Assembly: GCA_046635845.1 (NCBI GenBank)
Contig: JAQQXN010000005.1
Length of the DNA: 44,733 nucleotides
Source of the DNA: UBA168 sp011055275
GTDB taxonomy: Archaea > Thermoproteota > Thermoprotei_A > Marsarchaeales > UBA168
Strand: one strand, 5' to 3'
In this document: positions 24,455 to 32,292 of the stretch, piece after piece
How positions within the stretch are numbered: position 1 is the first letter of the stretch
How the letters are laid out: each line of letters opens with the position of its first letter
Made by a program: the position numbers and the translations under genes
The notes under the pieces: model-generated
Database searches by the model: none
The model's input: the letters and a program-made list of their open reading frames with translations, nothing else
What the model was told of the DNA's origin: nothing

Positions 24455-24937
24455 ATGGAACAGTTGGATAACCAGGTAAGTGATTTCTTAAGGGAGCTCG
24501 GCATAGCGGTGGTGCGCACACAGGGCGCTACAGAACACTACAACGTTACCACGTACCACGGTGCCAGCGGGCCCTTCATCAACGTGGTGAGGCCCAAGGC
24601 AGAGAGCAACTTTTACGTTATAGCTATGAACGTTGCACTTCATCACTCTCATCAGGATAAGATGCGCACCATGAGCTCGCAAGAAAGGGAAAGGTCTCTC
24701 AATCAGATTAAGTACATGTTATTGTCCATGAACGTTGACTTCGCCTTCTTACCTCAAGGCTCAGACGTTCCCACTAACGTGCAGCTCGAAAAGATACTTT
24801 ACGCCGGGCCGGACTGCTTTCTTCAGAACTTCTTTGAAAGCTATACCCTTGTGCGCAATGCAGGCCTTCTCGTCATAACTAAGCTCATGGAGGAATTCGG
24901 GCCAGTGGAACCTGAAGCGCAGCCCGGATACATGTGA
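24455..24937 (+). CDS. Conserved archaeal protein, possibly DUF2299 family
   Basis: A 160-residue soluble protein without membrane segments. It starts with a helical LDNQVSDFLRELGI segment, then a beta-rich part (HYNVTTYHGASGPFINVV, FYVIAMNVALHH) and a helical C-terminal half. The organisation resembles small archaeal DUF2299 proteins, but the assignment is from memory of the pattern and tentative. No catalytic motif is apparent. ATG 24455 is preferred over ATG 24434 because a TATA-like TTTATG begins 24 nt upstream. Convergent with hjc, ending 5 bp before its stop. Confidence 0.6.
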   Translation: MEQLDNQVSDFLRELGIAVVRTQGATEHYNVTTYHGASGPFINVVRPKAESNFYVIAMNVALHHSHQDKMRTMSSQERERSLNQIKYMLLSMNVDFAFLPQGSDVPTNVQLEKILYAGPDCFLQNFFESYTLVRNAGLLVITKLMEEFGPVEPEAQPGYM

Positions 24938-24942
24938 TCGGC

Positions 24943-25326
24943 TTAAGGTGACCAGCCATCCCTGTCATCATCTGAAACCTTTATACCATCGCCTGAGGCG
25001 GGTTTAAAGACCCATTTTCCCCTGACCCTGAGCGCGACGATCGCGTGTCTGTTGTATAGCGTGAAAGCGTCCAGAAAGCGCGAGAGCTTATCTATTTGCT
25101 CCTTGCTGACGCGAGCAACCGCTTTCCCATCCTCTCTTGTCCTGTACTTGACTTCGAATGCCACTAGATCAGAATCCTTTACAGCGACCACGTCGGGAAG
25201 CGTCTCAGAGGAGCTAGCAGAAGTCGGTATGCGCCACGCCGTCCATCCTCTTTGCCTCAGATAATAGACTAGTTCTCTTTCCGCTCTGTATCCCTTGGCC
25301 CTATTCCTGGAGGGCGAGCTCGTCAA
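24943..25326 (-). CDS. hjc: Holliday junction resolvase Hjc
   Basis: Archaeal structure-specific nuclease that resolves four-way junctions in recombination and fork repair. The 127-residue length fits. The PD-(D/E)XK-type active site is visible as an acidic residue of AERE (E16 or E18), D45 (LPDVVAV), E58 and K60 (FEVKYR), with the typical KGYRAERELVYYLRQRGW opening. TTG 25326 lies 12 nt after the Memo-family stop and is preceded by a TGATC ribosome-binding-like match. It is therefore probably the second gene of a Memo-hjc unit. Confidence 0.9.
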   Translation of the reverse strand: MTSSPSRNRAKGYRAERELVYYLRQRGWTAWRIPTSASSSETLPDVVAVKDSDLVAFEVKYRTREDGKAVARVSKEQIDKLSRFLDAFTLYNRHAIVALRVRGKWVFKPASGDGIKVSDDDRDGWSP

Positions 25327-25338
25327 GATAGATCATTC

Positions 25339-26247
25339 TCATGATTTTGGAAAATCTATCGCCGCGTAGCCGACCATGGCATCTACCTTTTCTTCGCCTC
25401 CAGCTATATCATAACTTGTGGCGTACTTCAGGAGCCTTCCCTCCTTGACCCCTAGCCTCCTAAGTGCTATCAGCAAAGCTGCCACGGGACCAGAACCACA
25501 CATGGTGTACCCATTGCTGGCGACGGTTTCGAGGAGCTCATCCGCCTTCATGGAGACGATGAGTTCTATCAGCTTGTTGTCAACTTCATAAACCCACTTC
25601 TTAGCGGTCTTTGCGTTTAGACCAACAGGAGTATATCCGTAGTTAAGGCCATAGTGCGTAAAATCTGTGGTTGCGAAGAGTATTACGTCCTTGCCGCTCA
25701 TCTTTACGCTTCCGGCTATGGCCTCTCCGAGTTCCTTCACCACTTGAGGCGTGTAGGTACCCATGGATATGGGCACCAGCTTGAACTTATCGCCAAGGAC
25801 GCTTTGCAAAAACGGTATCTGAACCTCTATGGAGTGCTCTCCATCTTGAGCTAAGGGATTCGTGTCAACTGGGGTTGACATCCTGTCGATTATGGAATTG
25901 CTGAGGGCGGCATCAACATCTATTATCCCAAATGGCGTCTCCCACTTTCCCTCTTTCATGATGTACGTCCCAGGATAGCCCATGTGATTGGGGCCCATTA
26001 TTATCACGGAATCGGGTGCCCCCTGAGACGACAGCTCGGCGTAAGCATGCGCTGCTATGGGACCTGAGTATGAATAGCCCGCGTGAGGCACTACGAACCC
26101 CAATATCTTGATTTCGTCCTTCCCCTTAACGGGCGTCAAGGGAAAACCCGGACCAAATTTCGACGTAGCTGCTGCGTTGATGGCACGCCTAAGCTCCGGC
26201 CCGCTCATTGGATAAAAGCCGGAAGCAGAAGGTCTTCTGACGTACAT
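25339..26247 (-). CDS. Memo/AmmeMemoRadiSam-B family protein
   Basis: Memo-like proteins have a fold related to extradiol dioxygenases with a metal site made of histidines. They are widespread in archaea, often genetically linked to an AMMECR1 and a radical SAM partner. The 302-residue product has the expected RRPSASGFYP opening, VPHAGYSYSGPIAAHAY (metal His), GPNHMG, GEHSIEVQIPFLQ (second His) and TTDFTHYG (third His region). No AMMECR1 or radical SAM gene is nearby; hjc follows instead. The ATG is probably leaderless from a TATA-like TTAAAA 27 nt upstream, shared with the divergent gene at 26300. Confidence 0.88.
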   Translation of the reverse strand: MYVRRPSASGFYPMSGPELRRAINAAATSKFGPGFPLTPVKGKDEIKILGFVVPHAGYSYSGPIAAHAYAELSSQGAPDSVIIMGPNHMGYPGTYIMKEGKWETPFGIIDVDAALSNSIIDRMSTPVDTNPLAQDGEHSIEVQIPFLQSVLGDKFKLVPISMGTYTPQVVKELGEAIAGSVKMSGKDVILFATTDFTHYGLNYGYTPVGLNAKTAKKWVYEVDNKLIELIVSMKADELLETVASNGYTMCGSGPVAALLIALRRLGVKEGRLLKYATSYDIAGGEEKVDAMVGYAAIDFPKS

Positions 26248-26266
26248 AAATCTATCCCTGGGCTAG

Positions 26267-26276
26267 GCTTTTAACT
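26267..26276. promoter_or_regulatory. Shared TATA-like box between divergent genes
   Basis: GCTTTTAACT reads as a TATA-like element on both strands. It lies 27 nt from the Memo-family ATG (minus) and about 28 nt, measured from its centre, from ATG 26300 (plus). Confidence 0.4.
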
Positions 26277-26299
26277 TTGTGCACTGTAATCTCTCGAAC

Positions 26300-26536
26300 A
26301 TGGATCCAGTGCAACTAGTTGAAAGAGACGTGAACGGCGATGGGAAGTTGACCCTTAGGCTGCTCATGTCGAATCAGCCACATGACGTTGAGGTTTATAA
26401 TGTTGAAGGAAACATGCTTGACGTCACAATTGATGAGGCATATAGGATGAGGTTCTGGTTCCCTTTTATACTGAGCGATAAGAAGTTGAGGTGCCTTGTC
26501 AACAATAGGGCAGTAATAATAAACCTCTACAGCTAG
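26300..26536 (+). CDS. Small protein of unknown function (78 residues)
   Basis: Not recognised. The 78-residue frame has a folded-looking composition: a polar start (MDPVQLVERDVNGDGK), a beta-rich middle (LTLRLLMSN, VEVYNVEGNMLDVTID) and a hydrophobic end (FWFPFILSD, AVIINLYS). It has no cysteines or membrane helix. ATG 26300 has a TATA-like box about 28 nt upstream, shared with the divergent Memo gene. Its stop abuts the truncated TnpB fragment, so the 3' end could have been altered by the insertion; the native C-terminus is uncertain. Confidence 0.55.
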   Translation: MDPVQLVERDVNGDGKLTLRLLMSNQPHDVEVYNVEGNMLDVTIDEAYRMRFWFPFILSDKKLRCLVNNRAVIINLYS

Positions 26537-26537
26537 C

Positions 26538-26873
26538 AGGAAACTGCAGAAGCTCATAGAATACAAGGCAGAGGATGCACGTAAGATTGTGATATACATA
26601 GATCCGAAGCATACATCGCAGAAATGCTCTATGTGTGGGTACATAGACAAGAACAACAGGCATGGCTCAGCATTTAAATGCAGGAACTGTGGCTTCGAGC
26701 TCAATGCGGACTTGAACGCCTCAAGGAACATCGAGGTACTCGGTAAATCCGAGTACTTCAGGCTGCTGTCGGCCAATCGTTGCGGTTCGATGAAACCCCA
26801 CTTACGGGTGGGGCAGGAGACCAGCAACAAGCTCCGAAGCTTTGGCGAGGAGTGGCTGACTTCGTGCAACTAA
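26538..26873 (+). pseudogene. 5'-truncated TnpB (IS200/IS605 OrfB)
   Basis: About 111 residues of the C-terminus of the RNA-guided nuclease TnpB: LQKLIEYKAEDA, IDPKHTSQKCSMCG, the four-cysteine zinc finger (CSMC...CRNC), ELNADLNASRNIEVLG with the final RuvC aspartate, and a tail with GSMKPHLRVGQETS. The first ~290 residues, including the other RuvC acids, are missing because the frame meets the small gene ending at 26536. The GTG at 26589 could start only a zinc-finger fragment. The 3' coding part contains a 6-bp hairpin (26796-26813), CCCCAC/GTGGGG, like the end structure of these elements. Confidence 0.85.
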
Positions 26874-26903
26874 ACTTAAAAACACGGTCGGTAGTAGCGT
26901 AGG

Positions 26904-27107
26904 TTGAGCAAACCTTTGAGCTTAAGCTACTCTCAGTGGGCTGAGATCGCGCTTTCAGCGATCCTGGTGCTGCTTGTTATCCTGCTCAGATACGCGTGGA
27001 GGATAGGAAGCTTGCCTCTTGTTCCTTCGATAGTCTTTTTGACTTTGATCGTGGTTCTAGGCGTTCCCTTGGGTTGGAAGGGCCCAAGTCATAAAGCGAA
27101 GCAGTAA
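26904..27107 (+). CDS. Small two-helix membrane protein
   Basis: A 67-residue protein with two hydrophobic segments (about residues 15-30, EIALSAILVLLVILLR, and 37-54, PLVPSIVFLTLIVVLG) and a positive C-terminal tail. No family is recognised. TTG 26904 is supported by a TATA-like CTTAAAAA about 27 nt upstream. The PAP2 phosphatase gene starts 3 nt after its stop, so the two are almost certainly cotranscribed, and this protein may accompany the phosphatase in the membrane. Confidence 0.6.
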   Translation: MSKPLSLSYSQWAEIALSAILVLLVILLRYAWRIGSLPLVPSIVFLTLIVVLGVPLGWKGPSHKAKQ

Positions 27108-27110
27108 GCA

Positions 27111-27785
27111 GTGGTTAAGTTGCAGCGCAGCTCCGCGAGGGCCTGGGGATACTTTTTTCTTGTCGCATTCACGGCGATCTTTGCGCTGGTGGCAAGTGGT
27201 GTCCTGCAGCCCCTTGACGTAAAGGCTTTTATCCTCGTAAACGAGCGCTGGAACGTGCCCGCGCTTAACGCGTTTTTTATCTATGCATCGCGCTACGGTA
27301 GATCTTATTTCTGGATCCCCGTGGTTTTCTTCGCATGGGTGTTAGGAGGGGACAAGTACAAGCGCGGAGCGCTCATGATGGCCATCGCTTTCTTGATCAT
27401 AATTGCGGTGGGCCTGACGCTTAAAGCTGTTTACTTTAGGCCCAGGCCCTTTCTTGTTATTTCAACCGCTAGGGTCCTTATGGCAAGGCCATCTGACTCC
27501 TCATTTCCATCTGGACACTCTTTAATCGTGTTTGGAGGAGCAACGATAGCCCTGCTCTTCTTTAAGCGCAGGTATTCAGTTCCCCTCTTAGGTGAAGCTA
27601 TTTTAGTCAGCTATTCAAGGGTTTACGTGGGGCTTCACTATCCAAGTGACGTCGTAGCTGGTGCCCTCTTGGGATCGTCTATAGCTCTTCTGGTATACGG
27701 GTTTGGAAATAATGTGAGCTGGTTCGAAGACCTTTATCGCGTTGTTAGTTCGGTTTACTATGGACTGCTTTCGTTTTTTAGCTGA
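27111..27785 (+). CDS. PAP2-family membrane phosphatase
   Basis: An integral membrane acid phosphatase, 224 residues, with about six membrane helices. The three PAP2 motifs are visible: KAVYFRPRP, SSFPSGHS and SRVYVGLHYPSD, in which the two His and the Arg form the active site. The likely role is dephosphorylating a lipid or polyprenyl (dolichyl) diphosphate at the outer face of the membrane, which would recycle the N-glycan carrier. It follows the small membrane protein by 3 nt. GTG 27111 is the start; the 3' end overlaps the convergent epimerase gene by 28 bp. Confidence 0.83.
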   Translation: MVKLQRSSARAWGYFFLVAFTAIFALVASGVLQPLDVKAFILVNERWNVPALNAFFIYASRYGRSYFWIPVVFFAWVLGGDKYKRGALMMAIAFLIIIAVGLTLKAVYFRPRPFLVISTARVLMARPSDSSFPSGHSLIVFGGATIALLFFKRRYSVPLLGEAILVSYSRVYVGLHYPSDVVAGALLGSSIALLVYGFGNNVSWFEDLYRVVSSVYYGLLSFFS

Positions 27786-28783
27786 CCGCTTTCCCTCATC
27801 CAGTTCTCGGTGGCAGCGACCCCCTCCTCGATGGTCATGCGAGGCTGCCAGCCAAGCATTGTCCTCATGAGATCAATTCTCGCTGCAGAGTGCCTTATGT
27901 CTCCTTGTCTGTACCCGCCCACAACAACGTCGACGCCGTGTCTGTCGGCTATGAGTCTTGCGAGCTGGAGTACCGTCGTCCTGATCCCAGTTCCAACGTT
28001 AATCGTTGCGCTTTCCTCGAGTTCAAGGGCACGAGCGTTGATCTCTCCCACGTCATCCACGTAGATGTAATCCCTAGTTTGCAATCCATCCTCAAAGACC
28101 TGCAGATGCTTTTCGCGGATGGCTTGGGTTATGAATTTCGTAATCACGCCGGAGTAGGGAGAATCGGGCCTTTGCCCGGGACCGTAAACATTGAAGTACC
28201 TTAGCACGATAGCTTTGTAACCCAGGCGTGGAGCCATCGCGGTTATAAGCCATTCTTGCACTTGTTTTGTCAACGCATAGGGTGACAGCGGCCTTAGTTC
28301 ATCTTCCTCGGCTTGGGGCAACGGTTTTACTTCTCTGCCGCAGTAGGGGCACCGTGGTTCCCACGACCCTCTGTCCAGTTGATCCTGAGTTCTTGGAAGC
28401 GGGTATACCTTTCCGTGAATATCGCACGCGTACGCTCCCTCTCCGTAAACGGCCGCGGATGAGGACAGAACCACTTTCTTTGGCCTCTTGTTGGCGTTTT
28501 TTATGGCCTCGATGAGAGAAGCCGCACCGCAGGCGTTCACGTTCATGTACTCGGCTAATGCGTCAAACGAACGCGGGACGCTTATGAGTGATGCCAAGAA
28601 GATCACGGCATCAGAGCCATCTACGGACTTTTCAAGGCGCTTTTCGTCAAGAATATCCCCTTGAACGTAATCCGCCTGAAAGGAAGGCGGAACCAGATCG
28701 TAAACGCATAGGTCGTTATTGCTTATGAACTTTGCCGTGTGCTGTCCTATGAAACCCGATCCCCCTATCATTATTACCCTCAT
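27758..28783 (-). CDS. NDP-sugar epimerase/dehydratase (extended SDR) with cysteine insert
   Basis: NAD-dependent nucleotide-sugar epimerase, 341 residues. The Rossmann motif GGSGFIGQ starts the protein, SSSAAVYGEG follows, and the catalytic YxxxK is in YALTK. Between them (about residues 117-162) is an insert with CDIHG and CPYCG that can form a metal knuckle. The same insert occurs in the family that includes dTDP-L-rhamnose 4-epimerase, so that reaction or a UDP-sugar 4-epimerase is likely. ATG 28783 has a GGTGAT ribosome-binding site (28788-28793) and lies 18 nt after the glycosyltransferase stop, making it the second gene of that unit. Confidence 0.85.
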   Translation of the reverse strand: MRVIMIGGSGFIGQHTAKFISNNDLCVYDLVPPSFQADYVQGDILDEKRLEKSVDGSDAVIFLASLISVPRSFDALAEYMNVNACGAASLIEAIKNANKRPKKVVLSSSAAVYGEGAYACDIHGKVYPLPRTQDQLDRGSWEPRCPYCGREVKPLPQAEEDELRPLSPYALTKQVQEWLITAMAPRLGYKAIVLRYFNVYGPGQRPDSPYSGVITKFITQAIREKHLQVFEDGLQTRDYIYVDDVGEINARALELEESATINVGTGIRTTVLQLARLIADRHGVDVVVGGYRQGDIRHSAARIDLMRTMLGWQPRMTIEEGVAATENWMRESGQLKNESSP

Positions 28784-28801
28784 TCATATCACCGTGTTTC
28801 T

Positions 28802-29881
28802 TCAGTAAACGGAACTATGAATGCGGCCGAGAAGCCTATAAGTGTGCCGAATCGACCCGCTCTCGATCTTCCGCGATTGTGATCGCTTTTGGCTGTACAG
28901 CATCTCGTAAAGGGTCACGTACCTCTTAACGACCGCGTTCCAGCTGTAATTTTCGCGGGCATACTTCATGGAAGGTGATGTATCATGTCCCTCTAGTAGG
29001 GCTTCTCTTAACGCTGCCTCAAGCGATGTAACGCCGTAGTCGGCAAGATAACCCCTCCCCTCGGATAGAAGTTCCACATTCCCTCCTACATTGGTCGCCA
29101 CACACGTCAATCCAAGCATCATGGCCTCAATAAGCGATGTGCTTAATCCCTCGCTCCTGGATGGAAGCAGGAAAACCCTCGACCTATTCATCAACTTCAA
29201 TGTGGCTGAATGATCGAGCGCCCCGTAAAGTCTCACGTTCGAAGGGCTTTCGTTGGCCAACTTCGAGAAAAGAGGGCCGTCACCGATGATCGAAAATTGC
29301 ACGTCAGTGATCTTCTTTGCGAGCTCGGGGATAAGGTCTACTCCCTTTTCGCGCGATAACCTTCCCGCATAGATTACGCCCATGCGTTGGTCGGGGCTAA
29401 GTGGTTTGGGAAGTTGCTCGGTATCAACCGCGTTCGGTATGTATTGAATATCTGGCCTATAGCGCTTTGCGCTGTCAGCTACTACCGTAGAAACGGCGGT
29501 CACCGAGTCAGCCCACGATAAGGCCTTTTTTTCGAGGGCGGCTGCGGCGGCGCCAACAAGCGATCCCCTCAGCATGGCCTCTTGCTCTGCAAAAAACCCG
29601 TGTAGAGTTAACACCTTCCTGCCGCGCGTTGTCTTGAAAATGAGGGCTTGCGGCACGTTGTGCGCGTGAATCACATCGTAGTGCCTTCCAGCGTGCGCCA
29701 GCGCAGAAAGAAGCGCAAATGTGGGGGTCTTTAGACCGGGCACGTTTAGATGTGGCGAGTTATCTGCGGTGGCAACGTCAACCGTGAACCCACTTCTTGT
29801 AAGGTACTTATAAAGGCCAGCTACGTGTTGCCCAGTACCGCTTACTCCCCCGAACCGCGTAGCAACTAAGAGCACCCGCAT
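28802..29881 (-). CDS. Glycosyltransferase family 4-like (GT-B)
   Basis: Transfers a sugar from an NDP-sugar to a glycan or lipid acceptor. The 359 residues show the GT-B pattern: an N-terminal TRFGGVSGTGQHVAGL acceptor loop, VIHAHN, LTLHGF, the linker with YAGRLSREKGVDL, IIGDGP, and the donor-site LPSRSEGLSTSLIEAMM. The ATG is probably leaderless, with a TATA-like GTTAAATG about 26 nt upstream on the minus strand. Together with the downstream epimerase and the nearby PAP2 phosphatase it suggests surface glycan or dolichol-linked sugar assembly. Confidence 0.85.
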   Translation of the reverse strand: MRVLLVATRFGGVSGTGQHVAGLYKYLTRSGFTVDVATADNSPHLNVPGLKTPTFALLSALAHAGRHYDVIHAHNVPQALIFKTTRGRKVLTLHGFFAEQEAMLRGSLVGAAAAALEKKALSWADSVTAVSTVVADSAKRYRPDIQYIPNAVDTEQLPKPLSPDQRMGVIYAGRLSREKGVDLIPELAKKITDVQFSIIGDGPLFSKLANESPSNVRLYGALDHSATLKLMNRSRVFLLPSRSEGLSTSLIEAMMLGLTCVATNVGGNVELLSEGRGYLADYGVTSLEAALREALLEGHDTSPSMKYARENYSWNAVVKRYVTLYEMLYSQKRSQSRKIESGSIRHTYRLLGRIHSSVY

Positions 29882-30090
29882 GAGGTGATCCAGGCGCTGG
29901 CATTTAACCTCTTTGGGAGAACTGCGAAAGTCTCATCCGCTCCAAGGAGCGGGATAAAGCCGTTAACCTCGCAAAAAGAACCTAGCAGGAAGCTACCTAA
30001 GGAATCGTGTTCGTAAAACGCGGGCGAACGTCCTCAAATTAGCCACAGCTATGTTTCGATAGGGCCGAAAACCGCGTGCAATGAGACGCG

Positions 30091-30124
30091 CATGGATCGA
30101 GGACCTCGTAAAAAGCGATCCATG
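30091..30124. repeat. 9-bp inverted repeat downstream of the universal stress gene
   Basis: CATGGATCG and CGATCCATG are perfectly complementary across 16 bases. The spacer itself contains CGAGG-A-CCTCG partly overlapping the left arm, and on the minus strand a TTTTT run. It ends 11 bp from the stop of the universal stress protein gene, so a terminator or RNA-end structure of that transcript is the simplest reading. Confidence 0.5.
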
Positions 30125-30135
30125 ATGGCTCTGAA

Positions 30136-30609
30136 CTACCGTCGCCTGACCACTAAAACAGAGCACGGTGCTTCCTCAACCACTTTGGACGACACGCTAC
30201 CAAGAAGGAGCTTGCTAAGTCCTCCAAGGCCATGGCTTCCGATGATTATGAGGTCTGCCTTCTCTTCCTTAGCCGAGTCGATAATAGACTTCACGGGCTT
30301 TCCTCTGAGTATCTTCATCTCTGTTTTGATGCCGGCCGACGTAAGTATCTCATGCGCCTTTGTGACTATGAGTTCCGCCCTTTCGATCCCTTCATCGTGC
30401 GATCCCTTAGGAATAATTCCCGTGGGCAGAGATGAGTCGTACATGCTCAGCCTTTCTAGATAAGTCTGAGGAAGTTGCATGACACCGGGTTCGATAACCG
30501 TCACCACGACTGCAACTCCCTTACGAGGGTCCGTGATCTTTGCCGCTATCTCAAGGGCCTTAAGCGAGTACTCAGACCCGTCGATGGGAATGAGGACTTT
30601 CCTAAACAT
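30136..30609 (-). CDS. Universal stress protein (UspA family)
   Basis: A single-domain Usp of 157 residues. It begins FRKVLIPIDGSEYS, and the ATP-binding motif near the C-terminus, GSHGLGGLSKLLLGSVS, is the G-x2-G-x9-G-S type of ATP-binding members. Usually a dimeric, nucleotide-binding stress or regulatory protein. A strong TATA-like TTTTATAAAA about 25 nt upstream of the ATG suggests a leaderless, well-expressed gene. It stands alone, divergent from the HprK-like gene. Confidence 0.9.
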   Translation of the reverse strand: MFRKVLIPIDGSEYSLKALEIAAKITDPRKGVAVVVTVIEPGVMQLPQTYLERLSMYDSSLPTGIIPKGSHDEGIERAELIVTKAHEILTSAGIKTEMKILRGKPVKSIIDSAKEEKADLIIIGSHGLGGLSKLLLGSVSSKVVEEAPCSVLVVRRR

Positions 30610-30718
30610 CTCCTATAATCCAGTCGGGATTTTATAAAACTGCCGAATCAGCCCTCTTCGGTTACTTATTTTATGGCCGTAGAGATAAATATAAATGCCG
30701 AAAGGTGGCTAGTGTAGT

Positions 30719-31933
30719 TTGGCCACGTTTACATACGATTGGGAGTCCACGACTCCCTCCCCTTTAAAGTTCCATGTGATGGGCGCAGAAGCTTTCAAAA
30801 AACAGTTTGGATCGATAACTGAGTCATTCGATAAGGGAATAAATCCTATCACGAAGGCTCCCGTTAAGAAGAGGCTGGCCAGAGTTTTCAAGTGGAGAAT
30901 TGAGCTTCTAAGTGACGATGAAGGCATGATATCCATATGGTCCGCAAACTGGGAGGGGTCAAAAGGAAAGCCTGATGGGCAAATTTACAGCTTGCGCGTG
31001 CCTGGGGAAAGCTGCCCAGAAGGATTGCCCTCTGATGGTACCGGATACTTTAGCCCAGATCTCATGAAGTACGTTGTGATAAACCCAAAGAGTTACGACG
31101 AGCTCAAGAGCGTGGGCGTTAGGCTGATAACAAGCGAGCTCAGCGAAAGATCGGGAAAGTACGTGTCCGTGAACGGGTCGTGTGCTGAAGTACTGGGGAG
31201 GGGAGTATGCATAATGGCGTCTAAGGGACTTGGCAAAAGCACGCATGTTTATGGGCTTGCGGGTTGGACGGAAGACGGTACCACGAAGTTCCACTCAGAC
31301 GGATGGCTTTTTGCTGACGTGAAAAACAAAGTTGCGTTCTCTCCGGAAAAAAAGCACTACTTCAAGGGGATGCCTTCGCTGTCTCTAACCTTGCGTAGGA
31401 TTTTATCGCGCTCTAGGAAACGGGACGGCGAGAGCAGCCTGGTCAAGACCGTAGTTGTCATGGACGGCTTTCTCGCTGACCCAAGGGAGTTTATGGGAAA
31501 GGACAAGTTCACGAAGAAGTGCAAGCTCAACACGTTCATAATCCTTAAGAGGGACATGGATGACCAATGGTTGATCAGGCCTTTATCGGCAAAGGATGCC
31601 GTAGACCTCCTTGAGGCCGGGGTGCTTTCGTCCTCTGGAGATCCTTACTTTAACCCCTTTGTGATAAGGACTCTTCAAAGGGATCAAAAAAGGAGGCAGA
31701 TGTACGAGCAGCTTTTGTCTGGAAGTTCCATATACTTGGTGAACGCGCGGGCGCAACCTTGGATAACGCAGACGTTGATAAGAGGACTAGCATTAGAGGA
31801 ATGGAGCTGGGCGAAGCTTGTAAATGGGCAGGTCTACGCGCTAAGAGGCGAAAAGTACGAGGCTCTATTTAAGGTGGGAGGAGAGGGAAGCAAGATAAAG
31901 AAACCAGCCAGGGCCAGTCCTGGCATAGCCTGA
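30719..31933 (+). CDS. P-loop ATPase resembling HPr kinase/PEP carboxykinase
   Basis: A 404-residue protein. The P-loop is ASKGLGKST (K173), preceded by GRGVCIM and followed by HSDGWLFAD. That is the order seen in HPr kinase and ATP-type PEPCK, where an acidic pair follows the P-loop. The flanks are family-poor: an N-terminal beta-rich region (1-160) and a C-terminal helical part. A metabolite or protein kinase role is possible; the substrate is unknown. TTG 30719 is supported by a TATA-like AAATATAAAT about 27 nt upstream. A cysteine-rich protein starts 11 nt after its stop and is probably its partner. Confidence 0.55.
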   Translation: MATFTYDWESTTPSPLKFHVMGAEAFKKQFGSITESFDKGINPITKAPVKKRLARVFKWRIELLSDDEGMISIWSANWEGSKGKPDGQIYSLRVPGESCPEGLPSDGTGYFSPDLMKYVVINPKSYDELKSVGVRLITSELSERSGKYVSVNGSCAEVLGRGVCIMASKGLGKSTHVYGLAGWTEDGTTKFHSDGWLFADVKNKVAFSPEKKHYFKGMPSLSLTLRRILSRSRKRDGESSLVKTVVVMDGFLADPREFMGKDKFTKKCKLNTFIILKRDMDDQWLIRPLSAKDAVDLLEAGVLSSSGDPYFNPFVIRTLQRDQKRRQMYEQLLSGSSIYLVNARAQPWITQTLIRGLALEEWSWAKLVNGQVYALRGEKYEALFKVGGEGSKIKKPARASPGIA

Positions 31934-31944
31934 GGCTCAACCAA

Positions 31945-32292
31945 GTGGCGTGTCCGTATTACAAGAATGGAATGTGCACTGCCGTGAAAAGCGCTTCCAT
32001 GGCAAAAGCGGTGGTAATGCCTTACAGATGCAAGGGAGACTACGAAAAGTGCGAAATATACAGGAAAGCCGAGTCAAGACGGCGCTTGCCGCGGAAGGCA
32101 GGTGATGAGGGAAAGGTAAAGGGCTTGATGGCGTACTTGGAGATGGGCGTTTCCGATGATCCTCCTTCCCGGTGCCAATACTACGATGCTGGTTTTTGCA
32201 GGCTTTACAACAAGTTCATACCGGATGCGAAGAGGCAGTTCTGCACCGGCCCCGAGAGCTGCCCACTGAAAGAGAAGGACGAGCCGAGCTAA
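31945..32292 (+). CDS. Duplicated-cysteine small protein, unknown function
   Basis: A 115-residue protein with eight cysteines in two similar halves: C3-x7-C11-x17-C29-x6-C36 and C77-x7-C85-x14-C100-x5-C106. Each half begins CxYYxxGxC. A metal or Fe-S cluster per half is likely but not proven. The linker (about 40-75) is Arg/Lys rich. GTG 31945 lies 11 nt after the HprK-like gene. No family is recognised. The 3' end overlaps the convergent GH57 gene by 4 bp. Confidence 0.65.
   Translation: MACPYYKNGMCTAVKSASMAKAVVMPYRCKGDYEKCEIYRKAESRRRLPRKAGDEGKVKGLMAYLEMGVSDDPPSRCQYYDAGFCRLYNKFIPDAKRQFCTGPESCPLKEKDEPS

Noticed and set aside
29882..29891. GAGGTGATCC, a full match to the ribosome-binding consensus.
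   Set aside because: It reads on the plus strand, while the adjacent glycosyltransferase gene is on the minus strand; no plus-strand gene follows.
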